This document shows positions 21,631 through 32,507 of a stretch of 64,000 nucleotides of DNA, one piece after another; positions within the stretch are counted from its first letter, which is position 1; every line of letters begins with the position of its first letter. The stretch comes from Solenopsis invicta. Taxonomy: Eukaryota; Arthropoda; Insecta; Hymenoptera; Formicidae. Below the pieces are notes generated by a model. It was not told where the DNA came from, made no database searches, and worked only from the letters and a program-made list of their open reading frames with translations. The stretch covers positions 10,805,375 through 10,869,374 of the forward strand of contig NC_052666.1 in the NCBI RefSeq assembly GCF_016802725.1, written 5' to 3'. The position numbers were made by a program, and so were the translations under genes.

Positions 21631-22919
21631 TGTTAGGAGTATAAATAAGTTTCCGCCGTTTCACAAAAAATGGCGTCACTAGTATGTTATGGTTGAAATT
21701 GTCTGTTGTAAAACGTTATATCGTAAGGTTGGACATCTGGCAACAACATAACTTTAAAATATTAGCAATTTTATCAGCATCATATATCTCTTTTCGTGCG
21801 AAAATGTCGAGTTTTGAGCCGAATAAGCGTCATTTGCGGAAGCTTTTGATTTACTTCTTTAATTTGAAGAAATCTGCAGCCGAGGCACATCGATTGCTTG
21901 TAGAAGCATATGGTGAGGCTGCCTTAAGTGAGAGAAGTTGCTGTGAGTGGTTTCACAAGTTTAAGAACGGTGAATTTGACGTCGAAGACAAAGAACGTAG
22001 CGGAAGGCCGAAAGTGTACGAAGACGCGGAATTGAAAACATTATTAGATGAAGATTCGTGCCAAACGCAAGAAGCACTTGCACTTATATTAGGAGTGACT
22101 CAACCAGCAATTTCACATCGCTTAAAATCATTGGGAATGATTCAAAAACAAGGAAACTGGGTTCCATATGAACTGAAGCCGAGAAACGTTGAACGCCGAT
22201 TTTTCACATGTGAAATGCTGCTTGCCAGGCATAAACGAAAGGGTTTTTTACATTGTATAGTCACTGGTGATGAAAAATGGATCCACTACGATAACTCAAA
22301 GAAGAAGAAATCATGGGGACCACCTGGCCATGCTTCAACATCGACAGCCAAGCCGAATATTCATGAAAAAAAGCTAATGTTGTGTATTTGGTGGGATCAG
22401 CTTGGTGTCGTGTATTATGAGTTGCTCAAACCGAATGAAACCATTACTGAGGCTCTCTACCGAACACAATTGATGAGATTGAGCCGAGTACTCAAGGAAA
22501 AACGTGCCCACTACTACTCCAGACACAACAAAGTTATTCTTCTGCATGATAATGCTCGTCCACATGTTGCGGCGCCGGTCAAAACCTACCTGGAAACACT
22601 CAATTGGGAAGTTTTACCCCACCCGCCATATTCACCAGACATTGCTCCTTCTGATTACTACCTGTTTCGATCGATGGCGCATGGCCTGTCTGAGCAACAC
22701 TTCACATCATATGAAGATACAAAAAATTGGGTCGATTTGTGGATAGCTTCAAAAGATGAAGCATTCTTTCGACGCAGTATCCGTATGCTGCCAGAAAGAT
22801 GGGAAAAAGTAGTGGCTAGCGATGGACAATACTTCGAATAAAACATTAGGTACCGTTCTTTCACAATAAATGCCCAATTTTTGATAAAAAACGGCGGAAA
22901 CTTATTTATACTCCTAATA
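21631..22919 (+). mobile_element. Mos1-type (mauritiana subfamily) mariner, intact
   Basis: 1,289 bp between TA dinucleotides (21629-21630 and 22920-22921). Inverted repeats TTAGGAGTATAAATAAGTTT, extending to about 28 bases, are near-perfect; only the outermost couple of bases differ. The size and transposase match the mauritiana subfamily, which includes Mos1 and ant Mboumar elements. Confidence 0.95.
21804..22841 (+). CDS. mariner transposase, Mos1-like, 345 aa
   Basis: The ATG at 21804 gives 345 residues starting MSSFEPNKRHLRKL, the same length as Mos1; an upstream in-frame ATG at 21684 would add 40 unlikely residues. WFHKFKNGEFDVEDKERSGR is the interdomain linker. VTGDEKWIHYDNSKKKKSW, LLHDNARPHV and YSPDIAPSDYYLF hold the three catalytic aspartates, with 34 residues between the last two. 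C-terminal LPERWEKVVASDGQYFE is conserved in the subfamily. No stop or frameshift. It mobilises its own element and related non-autonomous copies. Confidence 0.95.
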   Translation: MSSFEPNKRHLRKLLIYFFNLKKSAAEAHRLLVEAYGEAALSERSCCEWFHKFKNGEFDVEDKERSGRPKVYEDAELKTLLDEDSCQTQEALALILGVTQPAISHRLKSLGMIQKQGNWVPYELKPRNVERRFFTCEMLLARHKRKGFLHCIVTGDEKWIHYDNSKKKKSWGPPGHASTSTAKPNIHEKKLMLCIWWDQLGVVYYELLKPNETITEALYRTQLMRLSRVLKEKRAHYYSRHNKVILLHDNARPHVAAPVKTYLETLNWEVLPHPPYSPDIAPSDYYLFRSMAHGLSEQHFTSYEDTKNWVDLWIASKDEAFFRRSIRMLPERWEKVVASDGQYFE

Positions 22920-22921
22920 TA

Positions 22922-24430
22922 TAATTCATTTAGCCTTGTTTAACATTTGGTAATTAGAATAAATGCATCATATGCATCATGCGTAAAAAGGATAAAACGT
23001 ACAGTTCAAAGAGAACTTAAATATTCATTTTGAAAACTTACGAATGCGTCGCAATTGAATTGTCCTACTTATGGTATGTCTTACGACTATAGAAATTCGT
23101 GTGTAATAATTTCTACAAATACTTTAACTACAAATACATTGATGTATAAAATAAATTAATTTAATTGATTCATGTAAAGTTTTTTAAAGTATTTATAGCA
23201 AAGTAGTTATCAAATAAAAAATCCTAATTTATGCCATCTACCCAGTCGACACAGTTATATGTTCACTATATAATAGTTATATATTTCAATATCTCGTTTT
23301 ATATAACGTGAAAGTTGCTGCAATATTGTAACTATATTATAATTTCGTCATTTTCTGTAAGTAACAGGGACGACATATTTATGTTAACATAAATCACCGT
23401 AGATCATAGCCCATACAGCACATTAATATTGTATCAACATCTCATGCAATATTTAATTGCAATATTAATAAGACATTGCAGCAATGTCTAATGTCCCTTG
23501 AATCAATGTTAAATATTTCTCTGAAACATTTCTCCGAAATGTAAATATTAATATGGTTACACCACATAATTCCTATGCAAAATCATGTTTTTGTAGCATT
23601 TTACATTTTTCGCAAAAAAATCTCGGGAATTTTCTCTTGAAAATTCCCAAGTGGCCACCTATCGAAGTCGTGACCACAGTGGACGTTGCTTGACTTTTGT
23701 GACTTCTGCAAACTGGAACCCTCGTGACGATCTGTGAACACTTTATACTAATACGTATATAATTGATAGATTAGATGAATATATGTAGAAAAGATGAAAC
23801 ATGTATAATTAAAGCATAATATTTATATAAAACATAACATATAAAAAAATATAGTTTTTTTACTAAGTATTACAAATGCGGAATAATTTTTCTGTCATTC
23901 GTATAAATAAGAATACAATTAGAAACAAGTTTATATGACACAATAATTAAATTAAAAATAAAAAAAATTTTTTGAACATTAAAAAAGCATTTAAAAAATA
24001 TTGTTTGATCATTAAAATGTAGATCAAGATTTTTTTGTCCACAGACTTATTTCGTATATCGATAATAAATTGTTCAATGTTGCTTTAACGTTACAGCAAC
24101 ATTAATATTTAATGTAGGAAAATCAAATCGGTATTTGTTTAGAATATCCCACCTCACTTCCAATTTTGACGAAATTAGTCTCATTCGATGCGTTTTCGCT
24201 CAAAATAAACAAATCTGGCAGAAAAAAGTGTTTCTCTGTCTCGCGAACCGAGATATCAATCGTTAAAGTTGGCGATTGTATATAGGTTAGAAAACCTATC
24301 ATCAAAATATAAAACGTCTATATAGTTCCAATAATTAAATTCTATATAACAAAAATATTATTATGTAACTAATTAATTATATTGATTTTATATTGCTACA
24401 ATATCATGTTGCAATCATGGTAAAAAGACA
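22922..24430. other. AT-rich spacer
   Basis: About 1.5 kb with no recognisable gene. 23625-23720 is less AT-rich and contains facing GGGAATTTTC and GAAAATTCCC, a small hairpin, but there is no coding signal. Confidence 0.6.
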
Positions 24431-24443
24431 AGGGTATGCTCAT

Positions 24444-25620
24444 CCCCCCCTCGATGGTGACCCACCTTGTCATGGTGAGGAGGCTCCCTCTTCCTCGAGT
24501 CGCCTTCGGGCGAGAAGAGATGGAGGGTCCAAGAGGTCACCGGGAAAGCATCTGCCTTCCGCCGGGTGCCCAAGGCGCCCTTGGCGCGGCGGGCACGAGA
24601 GACAGAGGGGCTGGTGATTCCCGTATCTGGGGACGGTGTCGTTTTCACGGCTCGCGTCCTGGCACGGGAAGAGCCGGCTCCTCAAAGGGTAGGACGGGCC
24701 GGCGGGATCTCGGTGCTACCGAACCCGCCGGGCTGGGCCGTCTCCGGGCCGCCTGGACGTATTCCAGAACAGGGTCGAAGCGGCGGGGAATGTCCCGGCG
24801 CGTGCATCGTGGGAAATCCTCCCCGGTGCATCGGGTCGAGACGGCCCACGGACCGCTCGGACTTTTCCGAGGCAAGGCCGAGGGCATGCGCGGAAAACGG
24901 CAAGGCGTTTCTGTGAAGGGACTTGTCCCGAAACGGAGCACCTCGCCGTTTTCAATCAGACGAGACGGACCGCTGAGACTCCGGTTTATTGGACCAAGCG
25001 AGCTGATCCGTCTCCGAGCCGCCCGGAATTATTCCAGGGCAGCATCGGAGCGGTGGAGGACGGTCCAGCGCGTGCCTCGCGGGAAACTCTCCCCGAAGTT
25101 ACGGGCTGGACTGGCCCTAGGGCCGCTCAAAAGTATTCCGAGGCGGGGCCCGGCATTCCGCGACGGCGTCCCTTCTGAAGCGGGTGCCGGGCCAGAGTCT
25201 TGGTCCCCCCCAGGGGATTGTTTTACCCCCTGGGTAGACGTGCTGGTCACCACAGCGGTTAAGGTGCGGAAAGGGCGCCGCTTCCGTTACCCAACCCGTC
25301 CGTAGGGCCCCCCGGGTGGCGCCACCCGTGACGGTGTCCCTGCTGTGGGAGGCGGAGGACCCTGAAAGCCTATGCGGGGCGAGCCCTTGATGGCTCCTCC
25401 GTATGGGTGTGTAAGGGGCTGGAGGCCTGCGCACCGGATGTTGTATTCCCGGTGATTGCGCCATAAGTCGACCCCCCGGGAGTACCCGGGGCACTTCTCC
25501 TCAATACCTGTATTGGGGCGGAGTGGGAGATACGCCGGTCGGTGCACCCGTCACTGGGAGTAGGATTAAACAAAAATAAGCACTTCCAAACAAAACGATA
25601 ACAATGGAGGGAAGAGCGAC
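24444..25620 (+). other. 5' leader of the R1-type element with internal repeats
   Basis: GC-rich and largely free of stops in several frames because of composition; I do not call a gene here. A segment from about 24735 (GTCTCCGGGCCGCC...TATTCCAG...CGGCGCGTGC) recurs in diverged form from about 25007 (GTCTCCGAGCCGCC...TATTCCAG...CAGCGCGTGC). This is a roughly 270-bp tandem pair of the kind seen in promoter-bearing leaders of non-LTR elements. Confidence 0.6.
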
Positions 25621-28380
25621 GTGCCCTCACGCACTCGCTCGGGTGGTGGCACGGCAGTGATGAAAACCTCATCTCTGCCGGACCTCAAAGGAGGCAATAT
25701 CTCACCCGCCGAGGGGAGGGATGCCTCGAGGTACAGAAAGGGACCCAGTACCGGGACCGGCAGACTTGAATTGTTCAGTTCGACCGACCCCCAAGACATG
25801 GGTCAAGATATACCAATGAAGAAAAGCGGGTTGTCCTCGCTTACCCGGCAGGATTTTCTGCCCTCAAATAAGGGCGGACATGTAAGTACTGCTGGTCCGA
25901 GGCCGGGCCCGGCCTACAGCAAAGGGTCAAGGCCCAGCAGCTGTAAATCGATCACGGCCCGACCAAAAGACAGAAGTGCACCCGTACCGTCCGGTCCGGA
26001 GAAGAAGAAAAGAGGTTCTTTGCCGCCTTCCCCATCCCCCGCCCCGATATCCGCAAATATGAACGTAGATACTGACAGGGAATCGGTGGGACGGGGGACA
26101 AAGAGGGCTTACAGGACGACTCTGACGAAGTATTTCATCTTTTTTTCTTCGTCAGAGTCTGACGAAGGACCTACCAAAAAGGGACGCGGAAAGCCCGCCA
26201 AAGACCCCTCTCACGAGGGGCAATTTACAGCGCAGGCCTTGGCCATAAAGGCAAAAAGGCAAAGAAACTCAAGAAGGACCATAAGGCAATAGTCAACCTG
26301 GACATCAGGCCTTCCTCAGAGCGTGCTGCGAGGGCAAATAATAAGGCCCTCAAGCGCGCCGAGGAGCTTGAGGCGCAGCCGATAGCCGCCATAGCGGCTG
26401 TCATATCCAACAGCCTAGGGATGTTGGCCAAATCTGTTAAACGGTCGCTCAACATTTAAGGTCCCATAAAAAGGAACATGTGGGCGGCCTATACAGATTT
26501 GACAGCCGGCCTGACCACACTAATGGCCAGACAAGGCAAGCACGATCAGGCGCGACAGCGCCGGGAGGACAGCGCGGCCCTAGCCAAAACTAGGGCCAAA
26601 TGGGAGACGGAAAAACGCAAGCTGGAGGCGGAGCTTGGTCAGCTCCGAGTCCAAGTGGCGCTGCTTGAAAAAGACTTGAAAGACTCCTCGATGCAAACCG
26701 ACGGGGAGGGGGGGGGTATACACTGACGTCGAGGTTCAGACAGACCTGGACCTCGACGCAGAAGTTATGGACGCCCTGACGGGGGAAACTCCCCACCAAC
26801 CGTACCCAATAGAAGACACGGATACAGTGACGGAGGAGCCCCCCGTCGAGGTGCTCCCACTCATCGGCGCTAAAACCACCCGGCACAAGGTGGTTGTAAG
26901 CGTGGAGAAGTTAGAGGAGCCATACTTTCATCCGCCGCTTAAAGGAGTCAGGAAACAGCTAAACCCCCTGTCCAAGGCGGCGGACATAAAGGTGGCTCCC
27001 GCCTTCCGCCCCTCCCTCCCCAGCCCTCCTGCTCCCTTACGTTCTTCCGAGATGGCGAGACAGACCGGGGGGAGGGAGAGAAGAAAGGAAAAGACGATGA
27101 TAACGGAGGACGGCCTACGGGAGGTCCTAAATAGAGTCCTCCCGGCCGTCCTACTTTTGGCTGCTCTCAGCCAAAAAGGCTGTGGAGAAACCCAAGACAG
27201 CCCCGATTGGGGGCAGGACTGCCCCCCCAGATCGCGACTGCGCCGATAAAAACAGCGGGAAATACGACCGCTATGGCGGCAAAGGCCGCACCGGGAAAAG
27301 AGACCACCTCCCCCTCCATATTAGAGCTATGGACGAAGGTCTCAAGGAAAAACAAGAGGAGAGCTGCCAAGGTCACCGAAGAAGCGGCCAAGCACCCTCC
27401 TCAAAATAAAGGAAAAAGAGTCCTCCCCCCACCCCTCAAACCCCCGTCCAACAACTTCCTCGCCTTTGTCGAAGAAGGAAAAGAAAAAGAAGGGAGGGCG
27501 AGGGGGAGGCCAGGGAGGATCCGGGGAGCCAACCCCGGGTGGAACCAGCGCCCGAGGGTCGGCCAAGACAGTCTCCAAGATCAGGTCGCCAACAACGGCG
27601 GCCGTCACTGTCACTTGTGCCGACCCGGGAGCTTACGCGCAAGCCCTCAAGACCGCGAGAGAGAGTGTAAATCTCTCCTCCCTCGGGATTGAGGACCTGC
27701 GCCCGAGAGGCGCAGTAACAGGGGCCCTGATACTGGAAGTCAGGCGCGCCGACAACGGCACCAAGGCCGACGCCCTGGCCGAGGGTATCAGGACAGCCCT
27801 TAACAACAGAGACGACGTGAGGGTGGCTCGACCGTCCAAAACGGTCGAGCTAAGAATTACGGGCCTGGACGACTCGGTCACCTCAAGCAAGGAGGCCGAG
27901 GTCCTGGGAGCCATGGGCGGATGTTCCCCCCACGATATTAAAGTGGGGGATATCCGCGCGGCTACCAACGGACTGGGCACATGTTAGGTGCGCTGCCCCG
28001 TGAAGGTGGGCAAGGCAGCTCTGGCCGCCCCCCGAATCCGGGTGAGATGGTCGAGCTGCCGAGCTGTATTGCTCCCCCCGCGGGGCCTGCAATGTCATAG
28101 GTGCCTGGCCCTGGGACACGTCCAGGCCAAATGCAGCAGCCGGGTCGTCAAATCCGGCTGCTGCTATAAGTGCGGCGGCATTGGCCACGTGGGTAATGCC
28201 TGTAGAGAGAAGGCGGGCTGCCCAATCTGCAGGGATGCGGGCAAGCACGCCGAGCATCGAATAGGTGCAAAAGGGTACCTGGCCAATAAAGCGCAAAAGT
28301 ACCCCAGAGTACCGGGGGCCGCAAAGAGATGGGGTCGACCTCAATGCCGACCCTACCTCAGGCTGCGGTCCCCGAGGTAG
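25621..28380 (+). pseudogene. R1-type ORF1 (Gag-like nucleic-acid chaperone), broken
   Basis: The conserved part is frame 27466-28380. It has YAQALKTARESVNLSSLGIE and LRITGLDDSV, as in R1-clade ORF1, then three zinc knuckles: CHRCLALGHVQAKC, CYKCGGIGHVGNAC and CPICRDAGKHAEH. A TAG at 27985 splits it just before the knuckles. Upstream, 25621-26292 begins MPSRTRSGGGTAV and is rich in Pro, Ser and Lys. The middle (26478-27250) is in other frames, so at least two shifts are present. ORF1 binds the element RNA. The start at 25621 is tentative. Confidence 0.75.
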
Positions 28381-28439
28381 AGCCTCCTCTCCCGCAAAGG
28401 GAGAAGAGAAAAAGAGATGAGCCAGCAGGAAACTGCGTA

Positions 28440-29510
28440 GAGATGAGGGAGGTGGAGGAGCCTCGGTAGCAATCCAACAATGCCCCGTAGGCTCCTTCAA
28501 CCTTAACCACGCCACGGCTGCACAAGATCTGCTTGTGCAGTGCCTGGCGGAGGTGGGTGGCGGGCTGGCCATCATCGCCGATCCGGACAGGATCCCCGAG
28601 GATAACCCCAACTGGATCGGGGACTCCTCGGGGAAGGTGGCGACGGTCAGCCAACATGCTGAAGGCGCTCCGCCGATGCTCCTTATATCGGCAGGTGAGG
28701 GCTTCGTGATGGTCGAGTACGGACCCATCGATGTCCTGGTCTGTTACTTTCCCCCTAGTTTGAACAGAGGGGAGTTCGAGGCGGCTCTGGATGGCATGGA
28801 GAGCGACATTCTCAGTCGCTCTCCCAGGCCAGTCGTTGTGGAGGAAGACCTCAATGCACACGCTGTGGATTAGGGCTGCCCCCGCACCGACACCAGAGGT
28901 CGCCTGGCCCGGGACTTTGCGGCGGGGCTCGGCCTGGTACTCCTACCGCGGCCAGGTCAGCACCTACGTGGAGGCTGGGGGGGAGTCTATTGTCGACGTG
29001 AAATGGGCTTCCCCCAATGCCCTAAACAAGGGCAAAGGATGGACAGTGGAGACCGGCTCCTTAGGAGAGTTGACTGATCACATCTCCATGGAGCTGGTCT
29101 GCCTCTCCCCCCCCCCCCCCGCGGAGGTGCGTGAGCAACGCCGCCGCAGACAAGCCGAAAAACGATGGATCTTGAAGAAACTCGACCCCGAAACCCTCGA
29201 GGTCAGCCTCCTCGCCTCCACTTGGTCGGAGAGAGAAGTTGACCTCGGTGCCGAGGAGGAGGCGGAGCGCCTATGTGAGACGATGTCGCACGCATGCGAC
29301 GTCTCCATGCCCCGCAACAGATGGCGCGCCGTGCCGCCTATTGGTGGACCGCGGAGCTCGCCGAATTGAGGCGGGCTACCGTGGCGGCCAGACGGGCACA
29401 CACGCGCTCCAAGCGGCGGGGAATGAAGGATGCGCTGAACAGCGCTGCGGCGGTCCTCAGGGAAGCCAGAAAGGCCCTTAGGACCGTCATAGCGCGAGCG
29501 AAAGCCGCGG
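28440..29510 (+). pseudogene. R1-type ORF2: AP endonuclease remnant
   Basis: 28535-28873 reads LLISAGEGFVMVEYGPIDVLVCYFPP..., then VVVEEDLNAHAVD where R1 endonucleases have GDFNAH; the strand-nicking aspartate and asparagine remain but the neighbouring glycine is lost. A TAG follows at 28871, where tryptophan is usual. Later blocks (IVDVKWASPN and the TDH of the SDH motif) occur in 28791-29369 in another frame. The linker towards the reverse transcriptase (AYWWTAELAELRRA, near 29330) is in a third frame. This domain nicks target DNA in intact elements; here it is dead. Confidence 0.75.
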
Positions 29511-29589
29511 CCTAAGACAAATTGCTCTCCGAGCTGGACCGCGACCCATGGGGAAGGCCATATAAAATCGTGACGAAGAGGCTCCGCCC

Positions 29590-30957
29590 ATGGGCGCCGC
29601 CAGTCTCCGAGACGCTGGACTCCCAGTTTCTCGGAAAGGTGGTCGACACGTTGTTTCCCACCAGAGGGAGGGACATTTCGGAGAAGACCGGCTAGCTTGC
29701 CCTCCCCCAGGATGGACCGAGGAACTAGGGATATCCAGGCATAAAATGGTCGCGGCTTTCGCCCGCATCACAGAGAAAAAGACAAAGGCGCCCGGGCCGG
29801 ACGGAATACACGTCAAAGTTTGGGCTCGGGCGTCACCGATCATTGGGGAGGCACTTCGTGTCTTGTACACAAAGTGCCTCCGTGAAGAAACTTTCCCCAG
29901 GAGGTGGAAGAGGGCCCGGCTTATCCTCCTCAAAAAGGAGGGCAAGCTAGCGGAGAGTCCCTCCGCGTATAGGCCCCTTTGTATGCTGGATGATGCGGGT
30001 AAGATATTCGAACGTATTATCGCCAACCGCATCATCCGGCATATGTCCCGGATTGATCCCGATTTGTCCCCCGGACAATATGGATTCCGAGAGGCGAGAT
30101 TGACTGTCGATGCTATAAGACAGGTTCGATCCCTCTCGGAGTCCATCACGGGGGACGGGAAGGTTGCGTTGACGATATCCTTGGATATCGATAACGCCTT
30201 TAATAGTATCCCATGGGGCGAGGTAGTGGCGGTGCTTAGCGAGCATTTTTTCGTACCGCCCTACCTCGTCGCCATCGTTCGGGACTATTTCCGGGACAGG
30301 GTGCTGGAGTTCCGAGATAAAACCGGACTCCAACAGCGGAGGGACATGTCATGCGGCGTTCCGCAGGGGTCCATGTTAGGCCCCCTGTTGTGGAACGCCG
30401 TACATGACAAGGTGCTCCGTGTGGCCCTATCCCCTGGCTACCACCTCGTTGGATACGCGGACGACACGTTTGTGGTGGCCAGGGGAGCCTCCTGGGGGAA
30501 AGCAGTTGCGATAGGCAACTGGGCTGTGGCCTGTGTCGTCGGCTCCATCAAAAGCCTGGGTCTGAGGTTGGCCCCGGAGAAGACGGAAGCAATCTTCTTC
30601 CACAATGGCTGCTCCGGGGTACCACCCGAGGCTTTCGTCCTGGTGGATAACACCCGAGTCCGAGTGGGGGCAACCCTTAAGTATCTGGGGTTGCTACTGG
30701 ACGGTCGCTGGGCCTTTGTCGAGCACTTTGACAAATTGGCCCAGCAATTGAGCAAGAAGACGGACGACCTTCTGGGGTTGATGCCCAACCTCCGAGGTCC
30801 GAGAGTTGGTGCGAGGCGCGCGTACGCCTACGCCGCCATGGCTGGGGCTCTGTATGGAGCCCCAATCTGGTTCCGCGAGGCATTGGCCAGCCGCTGCATA
30901 CGCGACGTGCTGCACGCGGTGCAGCGGCGGCTGGCGCGAAGAATAGTGCGCACATAG
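29590..30957 (+). pseudogene. R1-type ORF2: reverse transcriptase domain, long open segment
   Basis: 455 open codons covering a whole non-LTR reverse transcriptase. PGPDGIHVKVW is at about residue 70, RPLCMLDDAGKIFERII at about 128, GQYGFREARLTVDAI at about 158, SLDIDNAFNSIPW at about 198, GVPQGSMLGPLLWN at about 257, and the active site GYADDTFVV at about 286. The thumb region continues to the end. The domain copies element RNA at the nicked target. The expected start is fused to the endonuclease upstream, so the apparent ATG is internal. A stop at 30955 separates it from the C-terminus. Confidence 0.85.
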
Positions 30958-31614
30958 CGCACTGCCCCTAGCGCGGCGACCATGGTCCTGGCGGGACTCC
31001 CCCCGGCGGAATATACGGCCGATGCTCTGGCATGGTGCTACGCCGTAGAGCAAAGACCGTTTGCCTGCAGGGGGAGTGGTTACCCCCAGGGTTGCCGCGC
31101 TACTACGGGAAAGGGCACGCCGGCGGGCAATGAGAGCTTGGCAAGAGAGTCTCACCAACAACCCGCCGGCGGCAGGATCTCGGATCTTGGAGGCCATCCT
31201 ACTCCACTTGGACAAATGGGTGGGCCGCCCTTGGGGCGGCTTGTCCTTCCGGACGACACAGGTACTCACCGGGTATGGCTGCTTCGGTGAGTACCTGTGC
31301 AGGATATGAAAGGAACCAACGACACAATGCCATCATTGTAAAGCCGACCGGGATTCCGCGCAGCACACGCTGGAAGACTGTCCAGCGTGGGAGAAACTGC
31401 GCGGAGTCCTGAGAGAGGAATTGGGCGACGACCTCTCCCTGGGGGCCATCATTAGCCAGATGGTCCGCAGGGAGAGCGCATGGGTCGCGGTCTTCTTCTG
31501 CGAACAAGTAATGCGACAGAAGGAGGAGGCCGAAACAGTAAGAGAAAGGAGGCCGGGGGGACGCATGCCCCCCCGGCAGACAATGACGATAGGGGGGCGG
31601 GGGCGGGTGCCATG
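30958..31614 (+). pseudogene. R1-type ORF2 C-terminus with CCHC finger
   Basis: Continues after the reverse transcriptase in shifting frames: a WVGRPWGGLSFRTTQVLTG block at about 31216-31272, a stop at about 31307, then CHHCKADRDSAQHTLEDC at about 31330-31383. The latter is the CCHC finger found near the end of R1-clade ORF2. The segment ends about 31614. Confidence 0.75.
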
Positions 31615-32344
31615 ACCAACCTTGGCTCCCTCCCCGGCCGTCCAGAAGAAGAAGGCCTGCCCCCCGCCCCCTCGCAGCCCGGCCACTAAAAGGCGGCGGG
31701 GGGGGCAGAACATCAGTTGCGATTGCCCCCTCCCTCCCCACAATTGAGGAGGAGGGGAACGACAGAAACAATATGGAGAGAAGGCGACCCTCCTCTCCTA
31801 CAGTTGCTGGTCCCGCGTTTGGGACACGCAGCCGTGGAAGGAGGGCCCCTCGCAACAGTGAGCCCGGCGAGGCAGATCCCATTTGACGGTCTGGGGGGAG
31901 CGACCCTGCGATATAACGCGAAGTCACTCCCCCCACTGCCTCGCCCGGTTGGGGAGAAGGAATGATATTCTCTCTCTCTCCAGGGTAGTAAGATGGGCCG
32001 CGCCGCTGTCAGGCGGCGCGAAAAGGCCCGGGGTTACGTCGGGGGCCGGATACCCCGAGCTTTTTTCCCAAACATCAAGCGAAGAGGCGGGGGAGGGACG
32101 GTGTCCCCTTCCCCCGACCTAGGGCACACTAGCTATGGTTCGGGCGCACCTGGCGCGCCGAGTCGTCCCAGGCCGACCGGGTCCAGGGGGCTCCGGAAGT
32201 ATGCTGCACGCGTTCCCGGAGCCCCTCAGTCATGGACCAGGGCAGGACACCCAGAGGGGTTTTAGTGGGTAGGCCCCTGTCGACACGCCTCCCCCGAGAC
32301 CTGTGGTATGCGGTAACGCATTTCACCTCCGTTACCAAAAAAAA
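31615..32344 (+). other. 3' untranslated region of the R1-type element
   Basis: GC-rich non-coding tail after the ORF2 remnant, ending in a short poly-A run (32337-32345) and followed by the diverged target duplication. Confidence 0.6.
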
Positions 32345-32507
32345 AGGATATGCTCTTCCGGGGTCCGAGCCTTAAGACCTCTCTGCGCATCACGTGATGT
32401 ATCACGCTGACGTCACATTCGCGCGGAAATTGAACGAACGCTTCGACACTATAAGTTGATAACATGTGGCTGTCCGCTATCAAAAGCGTGATCATGCGTG
32501 ATACATA

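Larger units (their letters stand above)
24444..32344 (+). mobile_element. R1-type non-LTR retrotransposon, nearly full length, decayed
   Basis: A GC-rich 7.9-kb block in AT-rich surroundings. It contains a 5' leader with internal tandem repeats, ORF1 with three zinc knuckles, and ORF2 with remnants of an AP-type endonuclease, a long reverse transcriptase and a C-terminal CCHC finger. It ends in a run of A. The flanks AGGGTATGCTCAT (24431-24443) and AGGATATGCTCTT (32345-32357) look like a diverged 13-bp target duplication. The arrangement fits the R1 clade. Nonsense codons and frameshifts disable this copy. Confidence 0.85.

Noticed and set aside
24436..25305. 289-codon frame in the leader of the R1-type element
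   Set aside because: Several overlapping frames on both strands are equally open because of high GC, and there is no domain; treated as leader with tandem repeats.
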